NCBI GenBank assembly: GCA_947372535.1
Contig: CANBUA010000050.1
Coordinates: 1-20,253 of the forward strand
Length of the DNA: 20,253 nucleotides
From: Burkholderiales bacterium
GTDB lineage: Bacteria > Pseudomonadota > Gammaproteobacteria > Burkholderiales > Burkholderiaceae
Direction of reading: 5' to 3'
The translations under genes and the position numbers were made by a program. Under the pieces are notes generated by a model, which worked only from the letters and a program-made list of their open reading frames with translations, was not told where the DNA came from and did no database searches. How positions within the stretch are numbered: the first letter of the stretch is position 1; the number at the start of each line of letters is the position of its first letter. Positions 1 to 6,246 of the stretch are shown one piece after another.

Positions 1-51
1 AAACGAAGTGGACCGCCTGACGGCTTATCACCGCGAGACGCCTTGAAGCCG

Positions 52-60
52 TGCTAGAAT
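52..60 (+). promoter_or_regulatory. extended -10 promoter of the tRNA-Thr gene
   Basis: TGC-TAGAAT (TG at 52-53, hexamer 55-60) is an extended -10 element matching 5 of 6 consensus bases. It would start transcription near 66-68, a few bases before the mature tRNA. No convincing -35 is seen 16-18 bases upstream, which is tolerated when the TGn extension is present. The call is inferred from motif and position only. Confidence 0.45.
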
Positions 61-73
61 TTTGGGCTTGGAC

Positions 74-149
74 GCCGGTGTAGCTCAGTTGGTAGAGCAG
101 CTCATTCGTAATGAGAAGGTCGAGGGTTCGACTCCTTTCTCCGGCACCA
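74..149 (+). tRNA. tRNA-Thr, anticodon CGU
   Basis: This is a 76-nt cloverleaf with CCA encoded at 147-149. The acceptor arm is 74-80 with 139-145. The D arm is GCTC...GAGC (83-98). The anticodon loop is TTCGTAA (105-111) with CGT at 107-109, reading ACG threonine codons. The T loop is TTCGACT. The overall sequence closely follows the tRNA-Thr(CGU) pattern known from E. coli, including the G27-A43 non-pair at the top of the anticodon stem. One oddity is a U6-U67 mismatch in the acceptor stem (GCCGGTG against CTCCGGC). The tRNA stands alone, with its own promoter and terminator. Confidence 0.95.
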
Positions 150-165
150 ATCAAATCAAGCACTT

Positions 166-197
166 AGCCTCGGATGCCCTCCGGGGCTTTGTTGTTT
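166..197 (+). terminator. Rho-independent terminator of the tRNA-Thr gene
   Basis: A 9-bp stem (166-174 with 180-188, including one G-U pair) closes a 5-nt loop. It is followed directly by a T-rich run (TTTGTTGTTT, 188-197). It sits 17 bases after the tRNA CCA end, in the right orientation and at the right distance to end the tRNA transcript. Confidence 0.85.
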
Positions 198-225
198 CTG
201 GGACGGCTTCTCGCCTTGGGCTGAG

Positions 226-279
226 GTCACGAGTGACGAAGCCACGAAGCTGCTGGCCTGTAGGTCAAATACCTATATT
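226..279 (+). promoter_or_regulatory. candidate promoter/operator region of the first exported-protein gene
   Basis: The gap between the tRNA terminator and the gene starting at 342 holds two small inverted repeats. GTCAC-GA-GTGAC lies at 226-237 and TAGGT-CAAAT-ACCTA at 261-275. The right arm of the second overlaps TATATT (274-279), a 5-of-6 match to a sigma-70 -10 box. No good -35 was found at 16-18 bases, so an activator-dependent promoter or a chance match are both possible. Apart from these elements and the ribosome-binding site at 331-335, nothing is seen in 198-341. Confidence 0.3.
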
Positions 280-341
280 TTCGGACACGCTGGTCTCCTA
301 CGATGGCTCTCCAATTCCCCGGATGAACCCAGGAGAAGCTC

Positions 342-1496
342 ATGATGACGACCACATCAACTCGATTGGCGCTGGTGCTGGCACTGGTTGTAGCCCTGGG
401 CGGGCAGTCGGCTCATGCCCAATCGTCTTACAGCCTCACGGCCGTTCAAGGTGAGTTCAGTGCGGGCTATGCAGGTTACAAGCCCCAGAACACCTGCCTG
501 GACAACTCAGGCAAGGTGTTTGGCCATCGCAAGCAGTACTCGATCGTCATGGCGCTGTTGCAGGCGCTCAATGGCCCAGGCCCTCTCGGCACCGGCAACT
601 ACCTGCGGGCAGCCACCTGGTCGGCGTCCAAGTCTGCAACGGTCTCGCCGGTCAACATGGCCCTGCCAACGGCCACCTACGATGTGTTCGCTTGCAGCGA
701 GAACGGGGTGTATCAGGCGGTCATGAACAGCCCGATCCAGGCAGCCAGCACCTCAGGCATACCGGTGGGCCTGGTCAAGCAGGGCAAGCTTGGCAACATC
801 CCCAATCCGCAAAAGGACGAGGTCCAGCCATGGGCGGTCAACAACAGTGGCTGGGTCGCTGGCGTGAGCGAGTCTGCAGGGGGCAACATGCCTCGATGGC
901 GGGCCACGCTCTGGCGAGACAACCAATCGATCAACCTGCCTGCGCCTGGGTGGGATCTCGCCACGGCGGCAGACATCAACAACCAGGGGGTGGTGGTGGG
1001 TCGGGTGTTCACGGTGCCGGCCAATCCACAGGTCTATCCCGATGATTACCGTGATGGACACGCTGCCCGTTGGGTGAACGGCCAGCTCGATTGGGTCTTG
1101 TCCGATTCGCCGGGGGTCAAATCCAGCGCGTTGGCCATCAACGATGCGGGTCAGGTGCTCATCGCTTTCTATGGCGGTGACTGGCGTGTCACGGGTTGCG
1201 CTGTTTGGGCCAATGGCGCATTGACGCCGCTGTCGCCGGGCAAGGCGGTTTGGGTCAATGACATCAATGCCTCGGGCGTGATCGCAGGCCAAGTGGGAGG
1301 GCGCGCCGTCATCTGGAAAAATGGGGTGGAGATCGATGTGACCGGGTTGGTGACATCCAAGGGCGTGAAATTGCCCGCCGGCGTGGTGCTTGACGAGGTG
1401 CTTCGGATCAATGACGGTGGGTCCATGGTGGCCACTTACCGGACCACGGTGGATCAGCTTTGGCCGACGACCGTCAGGCTCAACGCCCTGCCTTGA
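342..1496 (+). CDS. exported HAF-repeat-like protein (A)
   Basis: This is a 384-aa secreted protein of unknown function. An N-terminal signal peptide (charged start, hydrophobic stretch about 9-21, AHA-Q cleavage near residue 26) sends it through Sec to the periplasm or outside. The mature part carries about five degenerate repeats of the form (A/D)IN..G.V.G, near residues 164, 210, 265, 307 and 355. They are interspersed with W/R-W-.G/N-G segments. This resembles the HAF family of extracellular repeats, probably folding as a beta-propeller-like ring (inference). The mature protein has three cysteines. A good Shine-Dalgarno AGGAG (331-335) supports the start at 342; ATG 345 is also possible. 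The next gene begins 13 bases after the stop and encodes a similar protein, so the two are probably one operon. No catalytic motif is seen. Confidence 0.8.
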   Translation: MMTTTSTRLALVLALVVALGGQSAHAQSSYSLTAVQGEFSAGYAGYKPQNTCLDNSGKVFGHRKQYSIVMALLQALNGPGPLGTGNYLRAATWSASKSATVSPVNMALPTATYDVFACSENGVYQAVMNSPIQAASTSGIPVGLVKQGKLGNIPNPQKDEVQPWAVNNSGWVAGVSESAGGNMPRWRATLWRDNQSINLPAPGWDLATAADINNQGVVVGRVFTVPANPQVYPDDYRDGHAARWVNGQLDWVLSDSPGVKSSALAINDAGQVLIAFYGGDWRVTGCAVWANGALTPLSPGKAVWVNDINASGVIAGQVGGRAVIWKNGVEIDVTGLVTSKGVKLPAGVVLDEVLRINDGGSMVATYRTTVDQLWPTTVRLNALP

Positions 1497-1509
1497 AGTG
1501 GGCGCCTCA

Positions 1510-2631
1510 ATGACAACGACAAAGATGATCAGGGCAGCAACCGCAGCATTGACGCTCGTCGGCACCTCGTTGCTGACCTCGCAAGCCCACGCACAGACCT
1601 ACACCTACAGGCTGTTGAGCACACCCCTGGGCGCCCATGGCTGCATTGCCGAGCGCTTCATGGGCCAGGCGCTCAATGACAAGGGCGAGGTGGCCGGCCT
1701 GTGCAGCTTCTGGTCAGGCTATGCCTGGGGCACGGGCGGATCAGGCCTGCCCGTGCTGGAGAGCGTCTATGGCACCTCCAAGCCATATGCCTGGTCTGCC
1801 ACCGGTGCGGCCAGAGCCTTGAGCCTGCCTTCTGGTGTGGGGGTGGACATGCCTAATATCGACAATGCCGGCAAGGTTCGCGGCTCGCCTTATCAAAAGC
1901 CCGGTGGCGTGCCTGATCGATCGCAGTTGCTGGTTTGGAACGGTACTCAGCGCACGCAGTGGGCAGCCCCTTCGCCCGATTGGTCGGTCAATTGGGTCAG
2001 CCCTGATGGCCAACTGCTGGGCCTGAGGCCGGATGGGCTCGGCATCTTTGCGGGCAACACGCTGTCCAGCACCATGCCACTGCCGCCTGTGGCGGACGCG
2101 TCCCGCAGCAACGTGTCATGGGCTGTCATGAACGATGCGGGTCAGATCGCGTACTACTTTGACCGCCTCGTGCCCGATGAGGACAGCATCGGCCAGCTGT
2201 GGACATGGCGCAATGGATCGTGGACGCAGGTGCTAGCGCCTGCCTTCTACCCGGCCTATCCGCAGCCACGGCTTCAGGTCAACGTGGCGGGCACCATCAT
2301 GGCGAGCAACTCGGGCTGGTCCATCTACACCAGCCGTGATGTGACTTGGCGCGATGGGCAATTGAGCGCCTTGCCGCTGATCGACATGCCGCACCGATAC
2401 ACGGCGATGTCGCCCAGCTCGACGGCCGATGTGGTGGGGTGGATGCAAGCGGTGGGGAGTTCGTCTTCGCCATCGAGGGCGACCTTGTGGCGCAATGGCG
2501 TGGCCATCGACCTCAACACCCGCGTCAAGCTGCCCAGCGGTCTGGTACTGACGGAAGCGCTCGACATCAATCAACGTGGCCAGATCCTGGTCAGGACGAC
2601 CAGCCAATTGGCGGTCCTGACCCCCAAGTGA
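1510..2631 (+). CDS. exported HAF-repeat-like protein (B)
   Basis: This is a 373-aa secreted protein of unknown function and a distant paralogue of the gene just upstream. The reading frame is open from 1390, but the start at 1510 is chosen. It gives a clean signal peptide (hydrophobic core about 9-22, AHA-Q cleavage after residue 28) and falls after the previous stop. No strong Shine-Dalgarno is visible, so translational coupling to the upstream gene is likely. Degenerate HAF-like units occur throughout the mature part, for example ALNDKGEVAG, AVMNDAGQIAY and LDINQRGQIL. The last 45 residues (NGVAIDL...KLPSGLVL.EALDIN..GQ) match the end of protein A (NGVEIDV...KLPAGVVL.EVLRIN..G). Only two cysteines are present. 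It ends 10 bases from the convergent PEP-CTERM gene. Confidence 0.78.
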   Translation: MTTTKMIRAATAALTLVGTSLLTSQAHAQTYTYRLLSTPLGAHGCIAERFMGQALNDKGEVAGLCSFWSGYAWGTGGSGLPVLESVYGTSKPYAWSATGAARALSLPSGVGVDMPNIDNAGKVRGSPYQKPGGVPDRSQLLVWNGTQRTQWAAPSPDWSVNWVSPDGQLLGLRPDGLGIFAGNTLSSTMPLPPVADASRSNVSWAVMNDAGQIAYYFDRLVPDEDSIGQLWTWRNGSWTQVLAPAFYPAYPQPRLQVNVAGTIMASNSGWSIYTSRDVTWRDGQLSALPLIDMPHRYTAMSPSSTADVVGWMQAVGSSSSPSRATLWRNGVAIDLNTRVKLPSGLVLTEALDINQRGQILVRTTSQLAVLTPK

Positions 2632-2641
2632 CGGCGTCGCC

Positions 2642-3334
2642 TCAGGCAGCCAGTCGTCGGCGTTTCAAGCCAGCCACCCCGGCCACCACGCCCAGGCCCG
2701 ACAAAGCCAGCAAGTAGCTCCCAGGCTCTGGCACGCTGGCCGCCATCGCCAGCGGTGATCCAGGCAGGGCCACGAATTGCGTGAAGTCGGCGGACGCGAC
2801 GCCCACGAGGGTCACTTCCATGCCCGGCGTACTGAAGGAGCTGCCCTTCACGCTGAGCGTCGCCACGCCCATGGCAGTGGGGGCATAGGGTGAGGTGAAG
2901 GTCACGGTGACGGGCGTGCGCGGCAGCCTCACCAGCCCGCCGGTCCATGAGGTGAAGATGGATTCCGGTGAGCTCAGCCACGGCGATGCGGCCACGCCGA
3001 CGATATTCTGAGTGTCTGGCAGCGCACTCAGGTTGGTGATGCCGGCATCGCTGTAATAGGGCAGGATCAATTGTGCGTAGAACGGCGCGGGCGACTCGAA
3101 GCCCGTTCGCTGGAACGCATACACGTAGTCCCATTGGCCGCTGGCATTCTGGGTGGCGCTGAAGCCAAGGTTGACGCCGGGTATCTGGGAGGTGAACTGT
3201 ACGGGGGGGCCCGGAAAATAGTTCTCGCAGGAACCGGGCGCCGCATCGTCATTGCAAGTGGCCAAGGCCTGGGTGCTGGCGATTAGGCAGGCCGCGAGCA
3301 CGCTCAGGCGTGGCCATGAATTGAAGCAAAGCAT
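2642..3334 (-). CDS. PEP-CTERM sorting domain protein
   Basis: This is a 230-aa exported protein with a C-terminal exosortase signal: VPEPGS at 201-206, a hydrophobic segment of about 18 residues, then a K-R-R-R cluster near the end. In the known system, exosortase (EpsH/XrtA type) recognises this signal in the inner membrane, removes it, and the protein goes to the surface or exopolysaccharide matrix. The N-terminus is a signal peptide (core about 8-20, ALA-T cleavage near 25). The frame is open to an ATG at 3382, but 3334 is preferred. AGGAG lies at 3344-3348 with a 9-nt spacer, and only this start puts the signal peptide at the N-terminus. The middle is small and beta-rich with no recognised domain. 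No exosortase gene lies in the window. Confidence 0.85.
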   Translation of the reverse strand: MLCFNSWPRLSVLAACLIASTQALATCNDDAAPGSCENYFPGPPVQFTSQIPGVNLGFSATQNASGQWDYVYAFQRTGFESPAPFYAQLILPYYSDAGITNLSALPDTQNIVGVAASPWLSSPESIFTSWTGGLVRLPRTPVTVTFTSPYAPTAMGVATLSVKGSSFSTPGMEVTLVGVASADFTQFVALPGSPLAMAASVPEPGSYLLALSGLGVVAGVAGLKRRRLAA

Positions 3335-3357
3335 GGTTGAAAACTCCTGGTTGAATG

Positions 3358-3377
3358 ATTTGGTTTTACAACCAAAT
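3358..3377 (-). repeat. 8-bp perfect hairpin in the leader of the PEP-CTERM gene
   Basis: ATTTGGTT (3358-3365) and AACCAAAT (3370-3377) form a perfect inverted repeat with a 4-nt loop. It lies 9 bases upstream of the AGGAG ribosome-binding site of the PEP-CTERM gene. It could be a stabilising 5'-UTR hairpin or an operator, and the sequence does not decide between them. It is AT-rich compared with its surroundings. Confidence 0.45.
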
Positions 3378-3407
3378 CCCATGAGTTGCCACCATGACCT
3401 TGCTACC

Positions 3408-3445
3408 GACTTCGGTGCTGCAACGAGCTGTAAAGCACCGAAGTC
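3408..3445. repeat. 12-bp perfect inverted repeat upstream of the PEP-CTERM gene
   Basis: GACTTCGGTGCT (3408-3419) and AGCACCGAAGTC (3434-3445) are perfect inverted copies separated by 14 bases. The repeat lies between the stop of the upstream exported-protein gene (3484) and the start of the PEP-CTERM gene (3334). No T-run follows it on either strand, so it is not a classical intrinsic terminator. It could be an operator for the PEP-CTERM gene, or an mRNA stem that ends or stabilises the upstream transcript. Confidence 0.5.
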
Positions 3446-3483
3446 TCAATGGGCGCCGCCATGACAGGCCCAGCTTTGGGGGC

Positions 3484-4698
3484 TTAGTTCAAAGCAGGCA
3501 CCAAGTACGTGGCATCCACGTCTGTTTCCAGCAGCCATTGGCCGTTTTGGTTCGCCTTCATGGGTCCGCTGGCTTTCAACCGAGTGCCCTTGCCGCAGTA
3601 CTGCATGGGGATGCTAGCGCCGGTGCCAGGCGCGGTCGGGGTCCATTTTTTGAGGGTTCCTTTGTCCCACAAGAGCAACTGAGACGTGCTGTCGGTGCGA
3701 TTGTTGTATCCGCAGGCCACCACCGTGCCTGTGCTCGTGATGCCCAGCACATAGCTGAATTTGTAGCCTGATTGGATGCCGATGTCCGTGGCCACGCCGT
3801 TGCGCCAGACGACGGCGTGAAACACGCTGTACGACTTGTTGTAGAGGTTGCCGGCGACATCGCCCGCGTCATTGATCTTCACGGCATTGGGAATCGAAAA
3901 GCCCAGCAGGCCGCTCAGCCATGGAGGCGTCAAAGCCTTGTAGCCCTTGGCCTTGCTCCAGGTAAACACCTTGTTGGTGGCCTCAGCAATCGATGGTGAT
4001 TTGGTCACCACACGATCAGAGGCATTGAGCAGAACCTGGTCTGCGGCGTTGATGTCGACCACGTAAAGGTTGCTGTGGCCATTAGGCGCTGGTACTTCCT
4101 GGGGCGCTTCCTTGCCGGACCAGAGGAAGAACGAGTTGGACGGCTTCGAGCAGTAGTCCGGGATCAAGCCGACCAGCGTGCCGTTGTCGGAGAAATGTCG
4201 CCAGAACCCTGTGTCATACCCGAGCACGGCTGTGTTCAGGCAGGACTTGCTGAGCACTTCTTCCGATGCCGGTGGCAAGGGTGTCGAAACACCGGTGTTG
4301 ATGTCCAGGATGGAAAAATCGGAAAGCGAAGTCCAGCTCACCGCTTGACCACGGTGATTGACCTTGACATATCTGCCCAAGAAGTTCTGGTCTTCCAATT
4401 TCTGCGGGGCCTGGCCCGCGCGGGTCAGTTCGAGGCCCGCAAAAATCGCCTTCGGCCTGCACTGCGGACGATTGACCCACGGGTCGTCGCATTCCGGAGG
4501 CAAGGTGAACGGTTCATAGACAACGTATGAGTCGACGGCGCGTCCGTCATTGAGCAGGGTGACCGGTGTCCCGATCTGCCCAAAAGATTGGATCGTCAAG
4601 TTGGCCGAGCCGGTGGCTGCCGAGGCCATGCTGGCGGTGAGCGAGGTGGCCAGCACCACGGTGCAGGCTGACGCGAAAGCGATTTTTTGTTTGATCAT
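3484..4698 (-). CDS. exported six-cysteine HAF-like protein (C)
   Basis: This is a 404-aa secreted protein of unknown function. The signal peptide has a hydrophobic core at about 6-22 and cleavage after the ASA around residue 27. The mature chain has HAF-like units spaced along it: VNHRGQAVSW, FSDNGTLVG, INAADQVLL, INDAGDVAG, ITSTGTVVACG and ANQNGQWLL. A beta-propeller-like fold is inferred. It aligns along its whole length with the neighbouring protein D. All six mature cysteines fall in matching places, suggesting three disulfides formed in the periplasm. The start is supported by the signal peptide, but the ribosome-binding site is weak (AAGGGA, about 14 bases upstream). It has its own predicted promoter 35-60 bases upstream. 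No enzyme motif is recognised. Confidence 0.8.
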   Translation of the reverse strand: MIKQKIAFASACTVVLATSLTASMASAATGSANLTIQSFGQIGTPVTLLNDGRAVDSYVVYEPFTLPPECDDPWVNRPQCRPKAIFAGLELTRAGQAPQKLEDQNFLGRYVKVNHRGQAVSWTSLSDFSILDINTGVSTPLPPASEEVLSKSCLNTAVLGYDTGFWRHFSDNGTLVGLIPDYCSKPSNSFFLWSGKEAPQEVPAPNGHSNLYVVDINAADQVLLNASDRVVTKSPSIAEATNKVFTWSKAKGYKALTPPWLSGLLGFSIPNAVKINDAGDVAGNLYNKSYSVFHAVVWRNGVATDIGIQSGYKFSYVLGITSTGTVVACGYNNRTDSTSQLLLWDKGTLKKWTPTAPGTGASIPMQYCGKGTRLKASGPMKANQNGQWLLETDVDATYLVPALN

Positions 4699-4730
4699 GA
4701 TTGTTGTCTGGATCCCTTGATGGTGGTAGC

Positions 4731-4759
4731 AAGATAAGGACGCAAGGCCCCGAAATCAA
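4731..4759 (-). promoter_or_regulatory. predicted sigma-70 promoter of exported protein C
   Basis: Read on the minus strand, TTGATT (-35, 4754-4759) and TATCTT (-10, 4731-4736) are separated by exactly 17 bases. Each matches 4 of 6 consensus positions. Transcription would start near 4724, giving a leader of about 25 nt. The -35 overlaps a small hairpin (CCCGA...TCGGG, 4749-4764) that might instead help end transcription from gene D. Confidence 0.45.
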
Positions 4760-4853
4760 TCGGGCTTTGTGAGGTCGCCCATTAGGGGGTATTCGATGTT
4801 CAACCTCCACGCAGGCATCGGTCACTGGATGCACATGCCCGGCATTCTGAAGT

Positions 4854-6041
4854 TCACTTCAATGGTGACACGAGGTACACCGCCGCGGGCAGGGTGGGAT
4901 CTGCTGGTAAGGCTTGATCCAGCAACCATTGGCCAGACTGGTTGGCGATGAATTTCGCGTTGCTCAAAGAGTAGGCCTGGCCGCAGTAGTCTGCGGCAGT
5001 CACAGGTGTGCCATCGGCAGTCGAGCTGGCCGACCAGGCTTTGCTGCTGTTTTGGTCCCACAGGAACAGCTGGGCAGGGCCTGCGCCAATGCCGACATTG
5101 TTGCCGCAGCCAATCACCACACCTTTGCTGGTCACCCCGGCCGCGTAGCTGTACTTGTAGCCTGAGCGTGCGCCGATGTCCGTGGCCGTGCCAGCGCGCC
5201 AGAGCATCGCACGCATGGCGCTGCTTTTCTTCGAACTCAGGTAGCCGACGACGTCGCCCGCGTCATTGATGGCCGTGGCATTGCTGCGCGTGTAGCCGAG
5301 CAGCGTGTTCAGCAAAGGCGTTGGCAGTACCTTGTAGCCTGTGGCCTTGTTCCAAAGCAATGCGGCGCCATCGTTGAAGGCTTTGGGTGATCCCCCATTG
5401 GCGACGACCTGGCTGGACGCGTTGATACCCACGAATCGAACAGCCTCATAGCCCTTAGGAGGCGTGATCTCCTGAGTGCTGGTGCCGCCGGTCCAAAGAA
5501 AAATTGAGTTGGCTTTGTCGGGGCAATCAAATGCCGGCTGCCCTGCCAGGACGCCACCGTCCGACCAGCTGCGCCAGAAAGCCCCGTTGTTGCTGTAGCA
5601 CGCCATGCTGATCGCTGGCACCGAGCTGCCGGAGGCAAAAAGCGTGGATTGGCCGGTTGCGAGGTCCAGCACCGTGAAGTCTTCTCCCGCGTAGGGTGTC
5701 CAAGTCAGGGCCTTGCCGGCATGGTTGATGAACAGGCCCCTGCCCCAAAAGTTGTCGGATAGTTTTTGCGGAACTTCCTGGCCTGGGGTGAAGATCTGCA
5801 AGCCTGTGAAATAGGTGCTGGGGTAGCTGCAGGTGGTAGGGTAGTGCGATGGCGCGCAAGTGGATGGGTCCGGAAACGTGAAGACGTTGTAGGTGCCGAC
5901 GAGGCGCCCATCGTTTAGCAGCGTTCGTACCGAGCTGATTTTGCCGAAGGCTTCGACCTTCCAATTGGTTGCGGTCGCGGCCGTGGCCGAACCCGCCATG
6001 GACAAGGCGGCGCAGGCCATTGCCAATGCATTTTTAAGCAT
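4854..6041 (-). CDS. exported six-cysteine HAF-like protein (D)
   Basis: This is a 395-aa secreted protein of unknown function and the tandem paralogue of protein C. The signal peptide has a hydrophobic core at about 5-17 and cleavage ATA-A near residue 22. Shared blocks with C include FTGLQ..TPGQ..PQKL, NH.G.A.TWT, FWR..SD.G.L.G, WNKATGYK.L, NA.AINDAGDV.G, WR.G.ATDIG..SGYKYSY and ANQSGQWLLD. All six mature cysteines are conserved in position with C. The Shine-Dalgarno AGGGGG lies 5 bases before the ATG. The gap of 155 bases to gene C contains C's predicted promoter, so the pair may be transcribed separately. The pair most likely arose by tandem duplication followed by considerable divergence. 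Confidence 0.8.
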   Translation of the reverse strand: MLKNALAMACAALSMAGSATAATATNWKVEAFGKISSVRTLLNDGRLVGTYNVFTFPDPSTCAPSHYPTTCSYPSTYFTGLQIFTPGQEVPQKLSDNFWGRGLFINHAGKALTWTPYAGEDFTVLDLATGQSTLFASGSSVPAISMACYSNNGAFWRSWSDGGVLAGQPAFDCPDKANSIFLWTGGTSTQEITPPKGYEAVRFVGINASSQVVANGGSPKAFNDGAALLWNKATGYKVLPTPLLNTLLGYTRSNATAINDAGDVVGYLSSKKSSAMRAMLWRAGTATDIGARSGYKYSYAAGVTSKGVVIGCGNNVGIGAGPAQLFLWDQNSSKAWSASSTADGTPVTAADYCGQAYSLSNAKFIANQSGQWLLDQALPADPTLPAAVYLVSPLK

Positions 6042-6246
6042 GTTTCCCCCTGAGGTATTAGATCAACGGGCGAGGTTATCTCGTGTCAGCCATCGCCGCA
6101 ATCGGGGTTTGCGTGATCGCTCCGGAGGGGGATGCTGCGCAGCATGAGGCGGCGTGGTGATAAGAGTCGTCTACCAGTTCAAGCTACATTGCGGGCAGCT
6201 TGCCTGCAACCACCACCCACTTTCGTTCAGGGATTTTCACCGCCCC
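6042..6246. promoter_or_regulatory. divergent intergenic region between protein D and the NYN gene
   Basis: This is about 205 bases between two divergent starts and should hold both promoters. The only clear element is a perfect 14-bp palindrome, ATGCTGCGCAGCAT (6132-6145), roughly 100 bases from each start. It could be an operator or a chance event in GC-rich DNA. No convincing -35/-10 pair was found for either gene. An in-frame ATG at 6154 would extend the NYN protein by 31 residues, but that stretch has no family resemblance. Confidence 0.3.

Noticed and set aside
74..197. tRNA-Thr as an integration site for a mobile element
   Set aside because: No integrase, no repeat of the tRNA 3' end further into the window, and no phage or plasmid genes. 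The neighbouring exported-protein block lacks any mobile-element hallmark.
753..1565. Long open frame antisense to the first exported protein gene
   Set aside because: It lies wholly over a gene with a signal peptide and family-like repeats. Its own translation is His/Arg/Pro-rich and low complexity, as expected for a high-GC shadow frame.
3335..3483. Sigma-54 promoter for the PEP-CTERM gene
   Set aside because: TGGCAA appears on the minus strand, but the required GC ten bases after the GG is absent (GA instead).
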